Notes under the pieces: generated by a model
The model's database searches: none
The model's input: the letters and a program-made list of their open reading frames with translations, nothing else
What the model was told of the DNA's origin: nothing
Program-made: the position numbers and the translations under genes
Shown: one piece after another, positions 9,632 through 17,777 of the stretch
How the letters are laid out: each line of letters starts with the position of its first letter
How positions within the stretch are numbered: the first letter of the stretch is position 1
NCBI RefSeq assembly: GCF_008079445.1
Contig: NZ_VRYH01000003.1
Location: 186,001-250,000 of the forward strand
Length of the DNA stretch: 64,000 bases
Reading direction: 5' to 3'
DNA from: Aidingimonas lacisalsi
GTDB lineage: Bacteria; Pseudomonadota; Gammaproteobacteria; Pseudomonadales; Halomonadaceae

Positions 9632-10312
9632 ATGGTAACTTCCAATCCCTTTTCGGCGATGTTCGGCCGTTCGCCATTCCAGCCATTGCTGGCACACATC
9701 GTCAAGACGAGCGAATGTGCCGATGAGCTGGTGCCATTCTTCAAGGCCACGCTCGACGGCGACTGGGAACAGGCCTCACGTCATCGTGAAGCGATTACTC
9801 GTCTCGAACATGAGGCCGATGAACTCAAGACCGATTTGCGCCTCAACCTTCCCAACACGATGTTCCTTCCGGTCTCTCGGTCGGATCTGCTCGATCTGAT
9901 CAGCGTACAGGACAAGATCGCCAACAAGGCACGCGATATCACCGGCATCATGCTGGGACGTTGCATGCAGGTACCCGAGCCATTGGCAACGCCGATGAGT
10001 GAGTACCTCCAGACGGCGGTTGCATCCGTGTCACAAGCCCGCAAGGCGCTGGAAGAGTTGCAGGATTTGCTGGAATCCGGGTTCGGACGCAATGTGTCCG
10101 ACGTCATGCAGAATCTGATCCGCGAGTTGCACCTGCTCGAGCATCAAGCCGATGACCAGCAAATCACGATACGCCGGAAACTCTTTGAACTGGAGAACGA
10201 ACTTCCGCCGGTGGAAGTGATTTTCCTCTACAAGATCATCGATTGGATCGGGGAATTATCCGATCGCGCTGAACGTGTGGGCAGCCGCTTGCAAATTCTG
10301 ACCGCTCGTTGA
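9632..10312 (+). CDS. DUF47/PhoU-like phosphate transport accessory protein
   Basis: 226 residues, almost wholly helical, of the TIGR00153/DUF47 family related to PhoU. It opens NPFSAMFGRSPFQPL and has acidic metal-binding helices (TRLEHEADELKTDLRLNLP near residues 54-72, and LLEHQADDQQITIRRKLFE near 170-188). These proteins pair with Pit-type phosphate carriers and are thought to tune them. Here the pit gene starts 79 bp downstream on the same strand, the standard arrangement. A TATACT hexamer at 9591-9596 could be its -10 element. Confidence 0.9.
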   Translation: MVTSNPFSAMFGRSPFQPLLAHIVKTSECADELVPFFKATLDGDWEQASRHREAITRLEHEADELKTDLRLNLPNTMFLPVSRSDLLDLISVQDKIANKARDITGIMLGRCMQVPEPLATPMSEYLQTAVASVSQARKALEELQDLLESGFGRNVSDVMQNLIRELHLLEHQADDQQITIRRKLFELENELPPVEVIFLYKIIDWIGELSDRAERVGSRLQILTAR

Positions 10313-10391
10313 TCTGACACCCGCCGTCCCGGCGGGCGTCTCGTTTCTGGGTGCTTCATTCCTGACCGACAACCTCATAGGAACCGTCCCT

Positions 10392-11657
10392 ATGTCGATC
10401 ATTGCGCAACACGGCGATATTTTCCTCATCCTGGCATGTGCCTTCGGCTTCTTCATGGCCTGGGGCGTGGGAGCCAACGATGTGGCCAATGCCATGGGCA
10501 CCTCGGTGGGCTCCAGGGCAATCACTATCAAGCAGGCGATCATCATCGCCGTGATCTTCGAGTTCCTCGGCGCCTGGCTGGCGGGTGGTGAGGTTACCGA
10601 TACCGTTCGCAAGGGTATCATCGATCCCGCATTACTTGAGGATGATCCTCAATTGCTGATCTACGGAATGCTGGCGTCACTCCTGGCGGCAGCGATCTGG
10701 TTACTGATCGCGTCCAACCGTGGCTGGCCGGTATCGACCACGCATTCCATCGTCGGCGCGATCGTCGGTTTCGGTGCCGTAGGCCTGGGAATGGAAGCCG
10801 TTGGTTGGGGCAAGGTTGGCCAGATCGCTGCGAGCTGGGTGGTATCGCCGCTGATGTCCGGCTCGATCGCGTTCATGTTATTCAAGACGGTCCAGCACCT
10901 GATCTTCGAGAACGACGATCCCTTTGCCGCTGCCAAGCGCTATGTCCCTTGCTACATCTTCCTGGTTGGTTTCGTGGTGGCCATGGTCACCTTCACCAAA
11001 GGGCTCAAGCATGTCGGGCTGGATATCGGCTTTGGTGCGAGCTTTCTGATCTCCATCTTGATGGGCCTGGCAATCATGGCTTTGGGCATCGTGCGGGAAC
11101 GGCGGCTCGAGTACAAGCAAGCAGAGCAGGATACGTTCGGTTTCGGCGGGGTCGAACGCGTCTTCGGCGTCTTGATGCTGTTTACGGCCTGTGCCATGGC
11201 GTTCGCCCATGGCTCCAACGACGTAGCCAATGCGGTCGGGCCGTTGGCGGCAGTCATCAGCGTGGTCGAGAGCGAGGGTGCCGTCGACACGGCAGCGCTA
11301 GTGCCCTGGTGGGTTCTGATACTGGGCGGCGGCGGCATCGTGGTCGGTCTGGTGACCTACGGTCATAAAGTCATCGCCACCGTCGGCACCGGCATTACCG
11401 AGCTCACACCAAGCCGCGGTTTTGCCGCCACTTTGGCAGCCGCAACCACGGTGGTGCTCGCGTCGGGAACCGGTTTACCGATCTCCACGACCCATACACT
11501 GGTCGGTGCCGTACTGGGGGTCGGGCTGGCGCGGGGTATGGCAGCACTTAACCTACGCGTCATCGGCACCATCGTGATGTCATGGTTGATCACCCTGCCG
11601 GCCGGAGCGGCTCTGGCGATACTGTTCTTTTTCATGCTCAAGGGGATGTTCGGCTGA
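10392..11657 (+). CDS. Low-affinity inorganic phosphate transporter, Pit family
   Basis: 421-residue membrane carrier that takes up metal-phosphate or phosphate with protons. It has the two inverted family repeats: AWGVGANDVANAMGT with SRAITIKQA near the N-terminus, and MAFAHGSNDVANAVGPLAAV in the second half, plus the paired PVSTTHSIVGAIVG and PISTTHTLVGAVLG signatures. About ten membrane spans are visible. It follows the DUF47 regulator gene and is almost certainly co-transcribed with it. Complete and normal in length. Confidence 0.94.
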   Translation: MSIIAQHGDIFLILACAFGFFMAWGVGANDVANAMGTSVGSRAITIKQAIIIAVIFEFLGAWLAGGEVTDTVRKGIIDPALLEDDPQLLIYGMLASLLAAAIWLLIASNRGWPVSTTHSIVGAIVGFGAVGLGMEAVGWGKVGQIAASWVVSPLMSGSIAFMLFKTVQHLIFENDDPFAAAKRYVPCYIFLVGFVVAMVTFTKGLKHVGLDIGFGASFLISILMGLAIMALGIVRERRLEYKQAEQDTFGFGGVERVFGVLMLFTACAMAFAHGSNDVANAVGPLAAVISVVESEGAVDTAALVPWWVLILGGGGIVVGLVTYGHKVIATVGTGITELTPSRGFAATLAAATTVVLASGTGLPISTTHTLVGAVLGVGLARGMAALNLRVIGTIVMSWLITLPAGAALAILFFFMLKGMFG

Positions 11658-11667
11658 TTCGCGCTAC

Positions 11668-11686
11668 GTAAATGATTATCAACTTG
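11668..11686. promoter_or_regulatory. Possible Fur box upstream of the periplasmic protein / PiuC operon
   Basis: The 19-mer from GTAAATGATTATC onward agrees with the Fur consensus at about 12 of 19 positions, by eye. A second imperfect symmetric element, AAATGA-8 bp-TTCATT, lies about 30 bp downstream. Position just upstream of the next operon and the iron-linked PiuC-type gene in that operon make Fur control plausible, but the match is modest. Confidence 0.4.
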
Positions 11687-11755
11687 TTGGATCATGCGCG
11701 TCGTGATACTTTTTCAAATGAGAGTGTGTTTCATTGTCATTGGGAGAGATGAGTC

Positions 11756-12634
11756 ATGACGGATCCAAACAGGAAACCCCGGCGTATCGTGAATGCACGT
11801 CGCGTGCTGGCCGTAGGCACACTGGCTGCCACTGCTCTGGGTAACGTAGCCCAAGCTGATTCCGACACGGCACCACTGGGTGGCAATGCGTCCGATAGCT
11901 TGCTCCTGGCGTCCGCTGAAGGTGAGGGCGAAGGTGCCGGTGCAAGCGGTGGAGAAGGCGAGGGTGAAGGAGAAGGAGAAGGAGAAGGCGGTGGGGCCAG
12001 TCTGGCGCCGGAAGTTTCCCTGATGCGGGATCTTGGCTTCATGACCGGCCATCTGCGAGCCGGTATGGCGCTGTATGAAGCCGGTGATCTGGAAGCCGCC
12101 AAGACTCACATGGGCCACCCCATCGAGGAAAAATACGATGCAGTGGCTGAACCCCTGCAGGAACGTGGTTTTGGTGGATTGAAAGACCGCCTTCTGGAGC
12201 TGAGTGCCGCCGCCGAAGAAGAAGCTGACGTCGCTGAGGTTCGCCGTCTGTTCGATGAAGTCATCGCGGGCGTCAATGAGGTACGAGCCGACTCCTCCGG
12301 CACGGCACGCGATCAGTTGATGGGCCTGGCAGCGCTGACTCGTGTTGCGGCACAGGAGTACGATGTCGCGATTGCGGATGATGGCTCGATCGACAACCTC
12401 CATGAATATCAGGACAGCTGGGGTTTCCTGCGCACTGTTGAAGAGCAAGCAGGCAAGTGGGCTGATAGCGATGATGCCGCTGCCGGGGAAGCCGCCGGGA
12501 AGATCCTGGAACAGATCGACGCCGTCAAGGAGGCCTACGGCGACCTGCAAGGCAATGATATCACCAGACCGGATCCCAGCCTGTTGTTCGGCGCTGCGGC
12601 ACGTATGGAACTTGCTGTCATTGCTATGGACTGA
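11756..12634 (+). CDS. Periplasmic protein with Gly/Glu repeat and conserved histidines, unknown function
   Basis: 292 residues. A basic N-terminus and hydrophobic stretch ending NVAQADS indicate a signal peptide of about 34 residues. A low-complexity segment of Gly-Glu dipeptides follows (about residues 55-81; DNA 11919-11998). The remaining helical domain has GHLRAGMALYEAGD with His near 99 and THMGHPIEEKY with His near 118 and 121, which suggests a metal- or haem-binding bundle somewhat like imelysin/EfeO proteins. I do not recognise the family. It is 5 bp upstream of a PiuC-type hydroxylase and behind a possible Fur box, so a role in iron handling is inferred. The Gly-Glu tract may vary in length between strains because the DNA is a short tandem repeat. 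Confidence 0.72.
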   Translation: MTDPNRKPRRIVNARRVLAVGTLAATALGNVAQADSDTAPLGGNASDSLLLASAEGEGEGAGASGGEGEGEGEGEGEGGGASLAPEVSLMRDLGFMTGHLRAGMALYEAGDLEAAKTHMGHPIEEKYDAVAEPLQERGFGGLKDRLLELSAAAEEEADVAEVRRLFDEVIAGVNEVRADSSGTARDQLMGLAALTRVAAQEYDVAIADDGSIDNLHEYQDSWGFLRTVEEQAGKWADSDDAAAGEAAGKILEQIDAVKEAYGDLQGNDITRPDPSLLFGAAARMELAVIAMD

Positions 12635-12639
12635 CTCGC

Positions 12640-13296
12640 ATGATGATCATCGGGAATGTGCTGGACCCGTATGAAGTGGCGGCCTTGCGAGAGGCCGCTG
12701 ATACCTTGACGTATGACGATGGTCGAAAGACCGCAGGGCGCTATGCCCGCGACGTGAAACATAATACCCAGGCGGGGGCCGCGCCTGAACGTGATGCCAT
12801 CCTGACCAAGGTCAAGACGGCATTGAATCATCATGATGTCTTTCGGAGTGCGGCCCGACCGCGCCATTTCGCACGTCTGTTGCTGTCACGCTATGGTCCC
12901 GGCATGGAGTATGGATCCCATGTCGACGATCCCATCATGCAAGGCAGCCGTACCGATCTGTCCTTCACCCTCTTTCTGTCGGAACTCGATGCCTATGACG
13001 GTGGAGGGCTAGTGATCGAGGATGCCATCGAAGAGCGTGTCCTGCGTCTGGCGCCTGGTGATTTAGTACTGTATCCCACCAGCGCCTTGCACCGGGTGGA
13101 ACCCGTCACTCGGGGCGAGCGCCTGGCTGTCGTCGGCTGGGTCACCAGTTGGGTCCGCGACGCTGCCAAACGCGATATCCTGTACGATCTTGATGAAGCC
13201 ACTCGAGCCGTTTTCGAGGCGCAAGGGAAAACGCCTGCATTCGACCGACTCCTGAAGGCCAAGAGCAACCTCTATCGGATGTGGGCAGACGGGTAG
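12640..13296 (+). CDS. PKHD-type Fe(II)/2-oxoglutarate hydroxylase (PiuC/YbiX)
   Basis: 218-residue 2-oxoglutarate-dependent dioxygenase. The double-stranded beta-helix shows the iron triad as HVDDP (His-x-Asp, near residue 93) with the distal histidine in ALHRVEPVTRGERLAVVGW, where the arginine after it binds 2-oxoglutarate. It starts MMIIGNVLDPYEV, as usual for YbiX/PiuC. In other gammaproteobacteria these genes sit next to TonB-dependent siderophore receptors and are Fur-controlled; the substrate is unknown. Here the partner is the periplasmic protein gene 5 bp upstream. Length is normal. Confidence 0.9.
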   Translation: MMIIGNVLDPYEVAALREAADTLTYDDGRKTAGRYARDVKHNTQAGAAPERDAILTKVKTALNHHDVFRSAARPRHFARLLLSRYGPGMEYGSHVDDPIMQGSRTDLSFTLFLSELDAYDGGGLVIEDAIEERVLRLAPGDLVLYPTSALHRVEPVTRGERLAVVGWVTSWVRDAAKRDILYDLDEATRAVFEAQGKTPAFDRLLKAKSNLYRMWADG

Positions 13297-13472
13297 AGAC
13301 GGTAAGTGTCGAACCATGAGTACGACACGGCGCTGTTTGAGCTACCAGCAGGCAGTGACAAGTCGGCGCTGCTGATTCATTGATCCGCCGCCGCCTGCCG
13401 GTAGTGCCGCGACCAAGGCTCCTTTGCTACACTCGTCGTTTCCGATTCACTCGTCGTGCCGGAGTCAGGCTC

Positions 13473-14786
13473 TTGAATACCGCGTTACCCTTCGTTGATT
13501 GGTTCCGCCATTCATCGCCCTACATCAATGCTCACCGTGGGCGAACGTTCGTCATTCTCATCGAAGGCGAGGGGATGGCCTGTGATCATGGTGAGCAATT
13601 GGTGCAGGATCTGGCATTGCTGCATACCCTGGGGGTGCGGCTGGTCGTGGTCTTCGGCATCCGCCCTCAGGTACAGTCTGCGCTGGTTGACGCGAATATC
13701 GAACCGTCTCGCCACGAAGGACGTTGGATCGCTGATCATGAAGTCATGTCGCGGGTCGAGCGGGTCGCTGCCGAACAGCGCTTATGGCTGGAAGCCCGGT
13801 TGTCGTTAGGGCTGCCCAACACGCCGCTGCATGGCATTGAACTCACGGCCGTATCGGGCAATCTGGTCATGGCCAAGCCACTGGGCGTACGCGATGGCAT
13901 CGATTTCGACCATAGCGGTGAAGTGCGTCGGGTGCGGGCCGTAGCGATAGAAGGCCTGCTGGATCAGGGAGTCATGCCGGTACTGCCTCCCTTGGGATAT
14001 TCCAGCACCGGTGAAGTCTTTGATCTGGATGCGGCAGAAGTCGCCCAGCAAGTCGCAGTCGCGCTCAAGGCCGATAAGCTGATTTTGCTTGGCGATGCCG
14101 AAGGCCTCCACGACGATCAAGGTCGGTTGCTGCGCCAGATGAGCCCGGCGGAGGCCGAGCCGCAGCGTCGTCAGGCGGCGATCGGCAGTGAACTGGCTCG
14201 TCATCTGTCGGCTGCCTGCGCAGCCGCCAGACATGGGGTGGCACGCACTCACCTGGTGTCGTGGCGTGACCGCGACGCCCTACTCGGTGAGCTGTTCACT
14301 CGCGACGGCGTCGGCACCATGATCACTCAGCATCGCTATGAGCAGTTGCGACCTGCCGAGCTCGGCGATATTGCCGGTCTGCTGGAACTCCTTGAACCGC
14401 TCGAAACGCGGGGGATGCTGGTGGCTCGTTCACGCGAGCGGCTCGAACACGAGATCGACGACTACGTCGTCATCGAGCGTGACGGAATGATCGTTGGTTG
14501 TGCCGCATTGCATGCGTTTCCCGACGATGCGATGGGAGAGCTGGCATGTGTCGCAGTCCATGATGATTACCGGGGTGGCAAGCGGGGCGAGATGTTGTTG
14601 GCCGAGATCGAACGACGCGCCCGGCGCTACCGACTGACGAAACTGTTCGTGCTGACCACTCATACCAGCCACTGGTTTGTCGAACATGGCTTTCAGCAAG
14701 CGGATATTGCCGACCTACCTCCCCTCAAACGGGATACCTACAATCAGGCGCGCAAGTCGAAAATCTTGCTCAAGTCTCTGACCTGA
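13473..14786 (+). CDS. argA: N-acetylglutamate synthase
   Basis: Acetylates glutamate with acetyl-CoA, the first committed step of arginine synthesis. It has an N-terminal amino-acid-kinase-like domain (about residues 1-290; INAHRGRTFVILIEGEG, VFGIRPQ, KLILLGDAEGL) and a C-terminal GNAT domain (about 295-437; VAVHDDYRGGKRGEMLL acetyl-CoA loop). I place the start at TTG 13473, which has GGAG 9-12 bases upstream and gives the usual beginning FVDWFRHSSPYINAHRG. The frame is open back to 13380, but that adds an Arg-rich segment without family support. Feedback inhibition by arginine is known for this enzyme class. Confidence 0.92.
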   Translation: MNTALPFVDWFRHSSPYINAHRGRTFVILIEGEGMACDHGEQLVQDLALLHTLGVRLVVVFGIRPQVQSALVDANIEPSRHEGRWIADHEVMSRVERVAAEQRLWLEARLSLGLPNTPLHGIELTAVSGNLVMAKPLGVRDGIDFDHSGEVRRVRAVAIEGLLDQGVMPVLPPLGYSSTGEVFDLDAAEVAQQVAVALKADKLILLGDAEGLHDDQGRLLRQMSPAEAEPQRRQAAIGSELARHLSAACAAARHGVARTHLVSWRDRDALLGELFTRDGVGTMITQHRYEQLRPAELGDIAGLLELLEPLETRGMLVARSRERLEHEIDDYVVIERDGMIVGCAALHAFPDDAMGELACVAVHDDYRGGKRGEMLLAEIERRARRYRLTKLFVLTTHTSHWFVEHGFQQADIADLPPLKRDTYNQARKSKILLKSLT

Positions 14787-14894
14787 CCCATCTTTCAGCA
14801 CCTTCTTGCATACCGATGACGACTACCGGACGGCCTCTGAACCATGGCGTCCGTTATCGTATGCGTTGGTGCTGGCCTACACCTCGAAACTAAC

Positions 14895-14912
14895 TGTCTC
14901 CAATTAGAGACG
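14895..14912. promoter_or_regulatory. GlrR-like binding site 1 (TGTC-N10-GACG)
   Basis: TGTC at 14895-14898 and GACG at 14909-14912 are separated by exactly 10 bases. This is 7 of 8 matches to TGTC-N10-GACA, the site reported for GlrR at enteric glmY promoters. It lies about 195 bp upstream of the -12 element, a normal distance for a sigma-54 activator. Confidence 0.6.
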
Positions 14913-14959
14913 ATTTAACTTTCTGATTTATAAGCAAATAGCAGATGGAAGCAAAATGG

Positions 14960-14977
14960 TGTTGCCATGTGGCGACA
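14960..14977. promoter_or_regulatory. GlrR-like binding site 2 (TGTT-N10-GACA)
   Basis: TGTT at 14960-14963 and GACA at 14974-14977 with a 10-base spacer, 7 of 8 matches to the GlrR consensus. Its centre is 65 bp from that of site 1. Multiple sites upstream of a -24/-12 promoter are the enteric glmY arrangement. Confidence 0.6.
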
Positions 14978-15084
14978 TTATGGGCGGGTAACGTCCCAGT
15001 AATCTCAGATTGTCTCGGACTATGGCGGTAATAATGCCAATGTCATGTTTTTTAACTATATGATTTAAATGGATTTATAGTTTA

Positions 15085-15101
15085 TTGGCACAGTGATCGC
15101 T
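15085..15101 (+). promoter_or_regulatory. Sigma-54 (-24/-12) promoter of the predicted small RNA
   Basis: TTGGCAC-N5-TCGCT places GG at 15087-15088 and GC at 15099-15100, exactly the 12-base register required for RpoN. Only the first base of the -12 TTGC differs from the TGGCAC-N5-TTGC consensus. Transcription should start about 12 bases downstream, near 15111. The activator gene glrR is in the operon immediately downstream. Confidence 0.68.
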
Positions 15102-15110
15102 ACATGTAGG

Positions 15111-15570
15111 GCGAGCAACAGGGAAACGGTTCATTACGGCTCGAATCGTTTCTCGGTCGACATCGAAAGGGCAGGTTAACACCACCCTGTGCGTCCTACC
15201 CAATCGATTCGACCAGCGTCTGCTCCACGCGATGTGTGACTTAGGTTGCGATGAGACAGGTACCGCCGACTGGCAAGGATGTGTACCGGTTGGGCAAGGA
15301 TGCCCTGGCAAGGATGCCTCTCCCCTTCGGGGGATCGAATTTCAGTGACGACGCCACGGCGGCGTCACTAAACCGAAGAAGCCGGATGGTACGCCGTCCG
15401 TGCACAGTAGAGAGCACCTGGTGAGCTATGACTCTACTGTGCGGCTTCGGGGCCTCGGGCCCATGAGGGGATGTTGGTGAAGTCTTTCGACCAGGCGAAG
15501 GCAGCACGATATTCTCTTACCCTTCAGTTCCCTGCGTACCTTGGGCCGGCCTTGCCGGCCCTCTTTTTTT
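15111..15570 (+). ncRNA. Predicted GlrR/sigma-54-controlled structured small RNA at the glmY locus
   Basis: No protein frame here looks real, but the segment is full of nested hairpins between a -24/-12 promoter and a strong terminator. AAACGGTTC pairs with GAATCGTTT (about 15124-15152). GGTCGA and ATCG pair with CGAT and TCGACC. Three consecutive AGGA loops follow: ACTGG/CCGGT around AGGA 15276, GGGCA-AGGA-TGCCC at 15292-15305, and GGCA-AGGA-TGCC at 15307-15318. Then come AGTGACG...CGTCACT at 15344-15369, and a long arm pairing 15402-15412 with 15432-15442 perfectly, with GAAGCC/GGCTTC stacked below. Loop-borne CAAGGATG repeats resemble CsrA/RsmA target sites. Length would be about 460 nt, longer than enteric GlmY (about 184 nt), with no obvious sequence identity to it. 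Processing and the true 5' end are unknown. Confidence 0.62.
15543..15570 (+). terminator. Rho-independent terminator of the small RNA
   Basis: GGGCCGGC (15543-15550), loop CTT, GCCGGCCC (15554-15561), then TC and seven T. This is the strongest intrinsic terminator in the window and it points rightward. No protein gene precedes it for about 760 bp, which is the main evidence for a transcript ending here. Confidence 0.92.
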
Positions 15571-15706
15571 GCGCAGCTGTCTACCATCGTGCCTGAGCCA
15601 TGACGATCGGTGAATGAACTAGCACCACGGTCCGGGAAAGAGTCTGTTATCCTGAGTGAATCAATCCATGACTTCGCATATTCACCTTCTACATAGAACG
15701 ATTGTC

Positions 15707-17215
15707 ATGACCACCCAGGTTTCTCGCCGCTGGCGACCTCGTTCACTCTGGCAATTGGTACTGCTTGCCTTTATCGCGGTCATGCTGCCGCTGGGCATTC
15801 TCATGTTTCAGGCCAGCCAGGCACTGTCGGAACTTACACGGCTGGCGGACGTGAGTGCGCGCCAGGCGGTGGAAGAGACGCGTCGTGCGCGTACGTTATC
15901 GACATTGGCACTGGAGTTGGAACGTAGTGCCAGGCAGTACGCCGTTGTCGAACAGGAAGGATTGCTCGACATTTTTTCCGATCGGTTGGATGAGTTCAGT
16001 GAACTTCTCGACCAGCAGCGCCGCCTACTGCCTGACAACCCCAACATTGCCGCGCTCGACCGCCAGGTCGAGGAGCTCAAGCAGTTGCCTGAACTGCCTA
16101 TTGAAGAGTTTCGTGAGGCATTACCGCAATTCTCGACCTTCGCTCAGCACACCGACGCCGTACGTGTGGCTACCAACTCCCAGATAGACAACCGTATCGA
16201 CTCGATTCGTGATCGCGCCAGTACCGTTCAGACGCGGGTCTGGTTGCAGACAGGTGCATTGGTGTCGGCCAGTCTGTCGCTCATGCTGCTGTTCTCATGG
16301 TTGATCAATCGACCGGTGCGTCAGATCGAGCGCCGTATCCTGAGTCTGGGCAGCGTAGGAACCAAACCCGATCCCGTGCCGATCCAGGGACCCGCGGAGT
16401 TGGTCAGCCTGGGCGATCGACTGGACTGGCTGTCATCTCGGCTATCCGAGCTCGAGGCGCAGAAGCAGCAGTTTCTCAGGCACATGTCGCATGAGCTCAA
16501 GACACCACTCGCTAGCGTTCGTGAGGGGACGGCGTTGCTCGATGACGGTGTGGCCGGTGAATTGACGCCTCGCCAGCGCGAAATCGTTGACCTGATCGAC
16601 CGCAGCAGTCAGGAGTTGCAGAACCTGATCGAGGAGTTGCTCGATTACAACCTGTTGCAACATCACAAGAGCTCACCGGGTGGCCAACGTTTCGACCTGG
16701 CAACCGTCGTCAAGGAGCTGCTGGCCAAGCATCAATTGGCTCTGGAGCATAAAGGCATGCAGGTGATCTGGTTCGATGCACCACTGGAATGGCAAGCCGA
16801 TCGTGCGGCGACGGGACGCATTCTCGATAATTTGTTGTCAAATGCCATTGCTTACGGCGAGGATGGCGGTTATCTGGAAATTCGGGCCCAGTACCGGGGG
16901 CATTCCCTGGTCGTGGAGGTGGCCAATAGTGGCGATGCAATCGCTGATGCCGATCGTCCACGACTCTTTGAAGCTTTTTACCAAGGGCGCGTCAAACGCA
17001 AGGGGCCGCTGAAAGGCTCCGGTATCGGATTGTCGGTGGCCGCCGACTGCGCTGCTTCTCAGCAAGGGAGTCTGGAACTGGTCGATGACGACCGTATGCC
17101 GGTGTGCTTCCGGCTGACGCTGCCCTGGTTGCCTGCCGAATCGCAATCCGTGGGAGCCGATACGAGGCCGTCCTTGACGGTAGATTCACAAAGCGTCGAC
17201 GCAAGGAACCAATGA
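15707..17215 (+). CDS. glrK: Sensor histidine kinase GlrK (QseE/YfhK)
   Basis: Inner-membrane kinase of the GlrK-GlrR system, about 502 residues. The N-terminal RPRSLWQLVLLAFIAVMLPLG matches the family opening and first membrane helix. A periplasmic helical region of about 150 residues follows, then a second membrane helix (about 183-203), HAMP, and an H box HMSHELKTPLASVREG near residue 265. The ATPase domain has DNLLSNAIAYGE and GSGIGLSVAADCA. ATG 15707 is preferred from family alignment; an in-frame GTG at 15656 is also open. The stop is 3 bp before qseG, and the operon order glrK-qseG-glrR is conserved with enterics. The predicted target small RNA lies directly upstream. Confidence 0.92.
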   Translation: MTTQVSRRWRPRSLWQLVLLAFIAVMLPLGILMFQASQALSELTRLADVSARQAVEETRRARTLSTLALELERSARQYAVVEQEGLLDIFSDRLDEFSELLDQQRRLLPDNPNIAALDRQVEELKQLPELPIEEFREALPQFSTFAQHTDAVRVATNSQIDNRIDSIRDRASTVQTRVWLQTGALVSASLSLMLLFSWLINRPVRQIERRILSLGSVGTKPDPVPIQGPAELVSLGDRLDWLSSRLSELEAQKQQFLRHMSHELKTPLASVREGTALLDDGVAGELTPRQREIVDLIDRSSQELQNLIEELLDYNLLQHHKSSPGGQRFDLATVVKELLAKHQLALEHKGMQVIWFDAPLEWQADRAATGRILDNLLSNAIAYGEDGGYLEIRAQYRGHSLVVEVANSGDAIADADRPRLFEAFYQGRVKRKGPLKGSGIGLSVAADCAASQQGSLELVDDDRMPVCFRLTLPWLPAESQSVGADTRPSLTVDSQSVDARNQ

Positions 17216-17218
17216 ATC

Positions 17219-17758
17219 ATGCAATATCGCGTGTTACTGATCGCGTTAGCGGCCGTATCGCTGACGGGATGTGAAGGGTTTCCCCTCAACCTGGAAGAGA
17301 CGAAACCCGAACAAGAGATGGTCGTTCCCGCCCATTGCGATGGCGAGATTCCTACTCTGGACGATAACGACTGTCTGGTGGATTCCTGGATCGATTTCGG
17401 CCTGGCGTCCCAGCGTTCCGATAGTGAATGGCGTGAAGAGAAGCTAGGCCAACTGGACGAAGATGAACCGAGCGATCGCCTGGCTCGTGCCATGGTACTC
17501 GCTTGGGGCAGCGAACAGCAGTGGGATGCTGCGTCCGAGTTGCTCAAGTCGGATCTGCATGCGGCACCGAGCGACCTTCAGCCCCTGCTACGTTACTGGC
17601 TCAATGAACTGGAAGGTCGACGTAGCCTCAATGAACAACTGGCGACCAGCGAAGCGAGCCGCAATCAGTTGGCGAATGAAAACGACGAGTTGGTAGAGAA
17701 ACTCGATGCCCTGACGGCCATCGAGCGTAGTATTAACCTCAGGCAACAGATGCCATGA
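17219..17758 (+). CDS. qseG: Lipoprotein QseG (YfhG) of the GlrKR system
   Basis: 179 residues with a lipoprotein signal: a hydrophobic stretch ending LTGC with the acylated cysteine near residue 18. The mature part is helical with a C-terminal coiled coil (ATSEASRNQLANENDELVEKL). In enteric bacteria QseG is an outer-membrane lipoprotein that interacts with and stimulates the GlrK sensor. Sequence similarity in this family is low; the call rests on the lipobox, the coiled-coil end and the exact operon position between glrK and glrR. Confidence 0.82.
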   Translation: MQYRVLLIALAAVSLTGCEGFPLNLEETKPEQEMVVPAHCDGEIPTLDDNDCLVDSWIDFGLASQRSDSEWREEKLGQLDEDEPSDRLARAMVLAWGSEQQWDAASELLKSDLHAAPSDLQPLLRYWLNELEGRRSLNEQLATSEASRNQLANENDELVEKLDALTAIERSINLRQQMP

Positions 17759-17777
17759 CGCAACCGGGAGAGCGATC

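Larger units (their letters stand above)
14787..15110. promoter_or_regulatory. Non-coding regulatory region upstream of the predicted small RNA
   Basis: No gene is visible here. The segment holds two GlrR-like sites (given separately), an AT-rich tract at about 15047-15084 that could be bent or bound by IHF, and a -24/-12 promoter at 15085-15101. An imperfect CGGACG...CGTCCG hairpin soon after the argA stop (about 14827-14853) could end the argA transcript but lacks a T run. Confidence 0.6.

Noticed and set aside
11919-11998. Short tandem GAAGGN/GAGGGC-type repeats considered as a CRISPR-like or VNTR array
   Set aside because: The units are 6 bp, in frame and encode Gly-Glu inside a real gene; there are no spacers. 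It is a coding microsatellite.
15111-15570. Structured RNA considered as RNase P RNA, tmRNA, 6S RNA or a riboswitch
   Set aside because: None of the conserved core sequences of those RNAs is visible, and the downstream gene glrK has a separate start after a strong terminator, which argues against a cis riboswitch.
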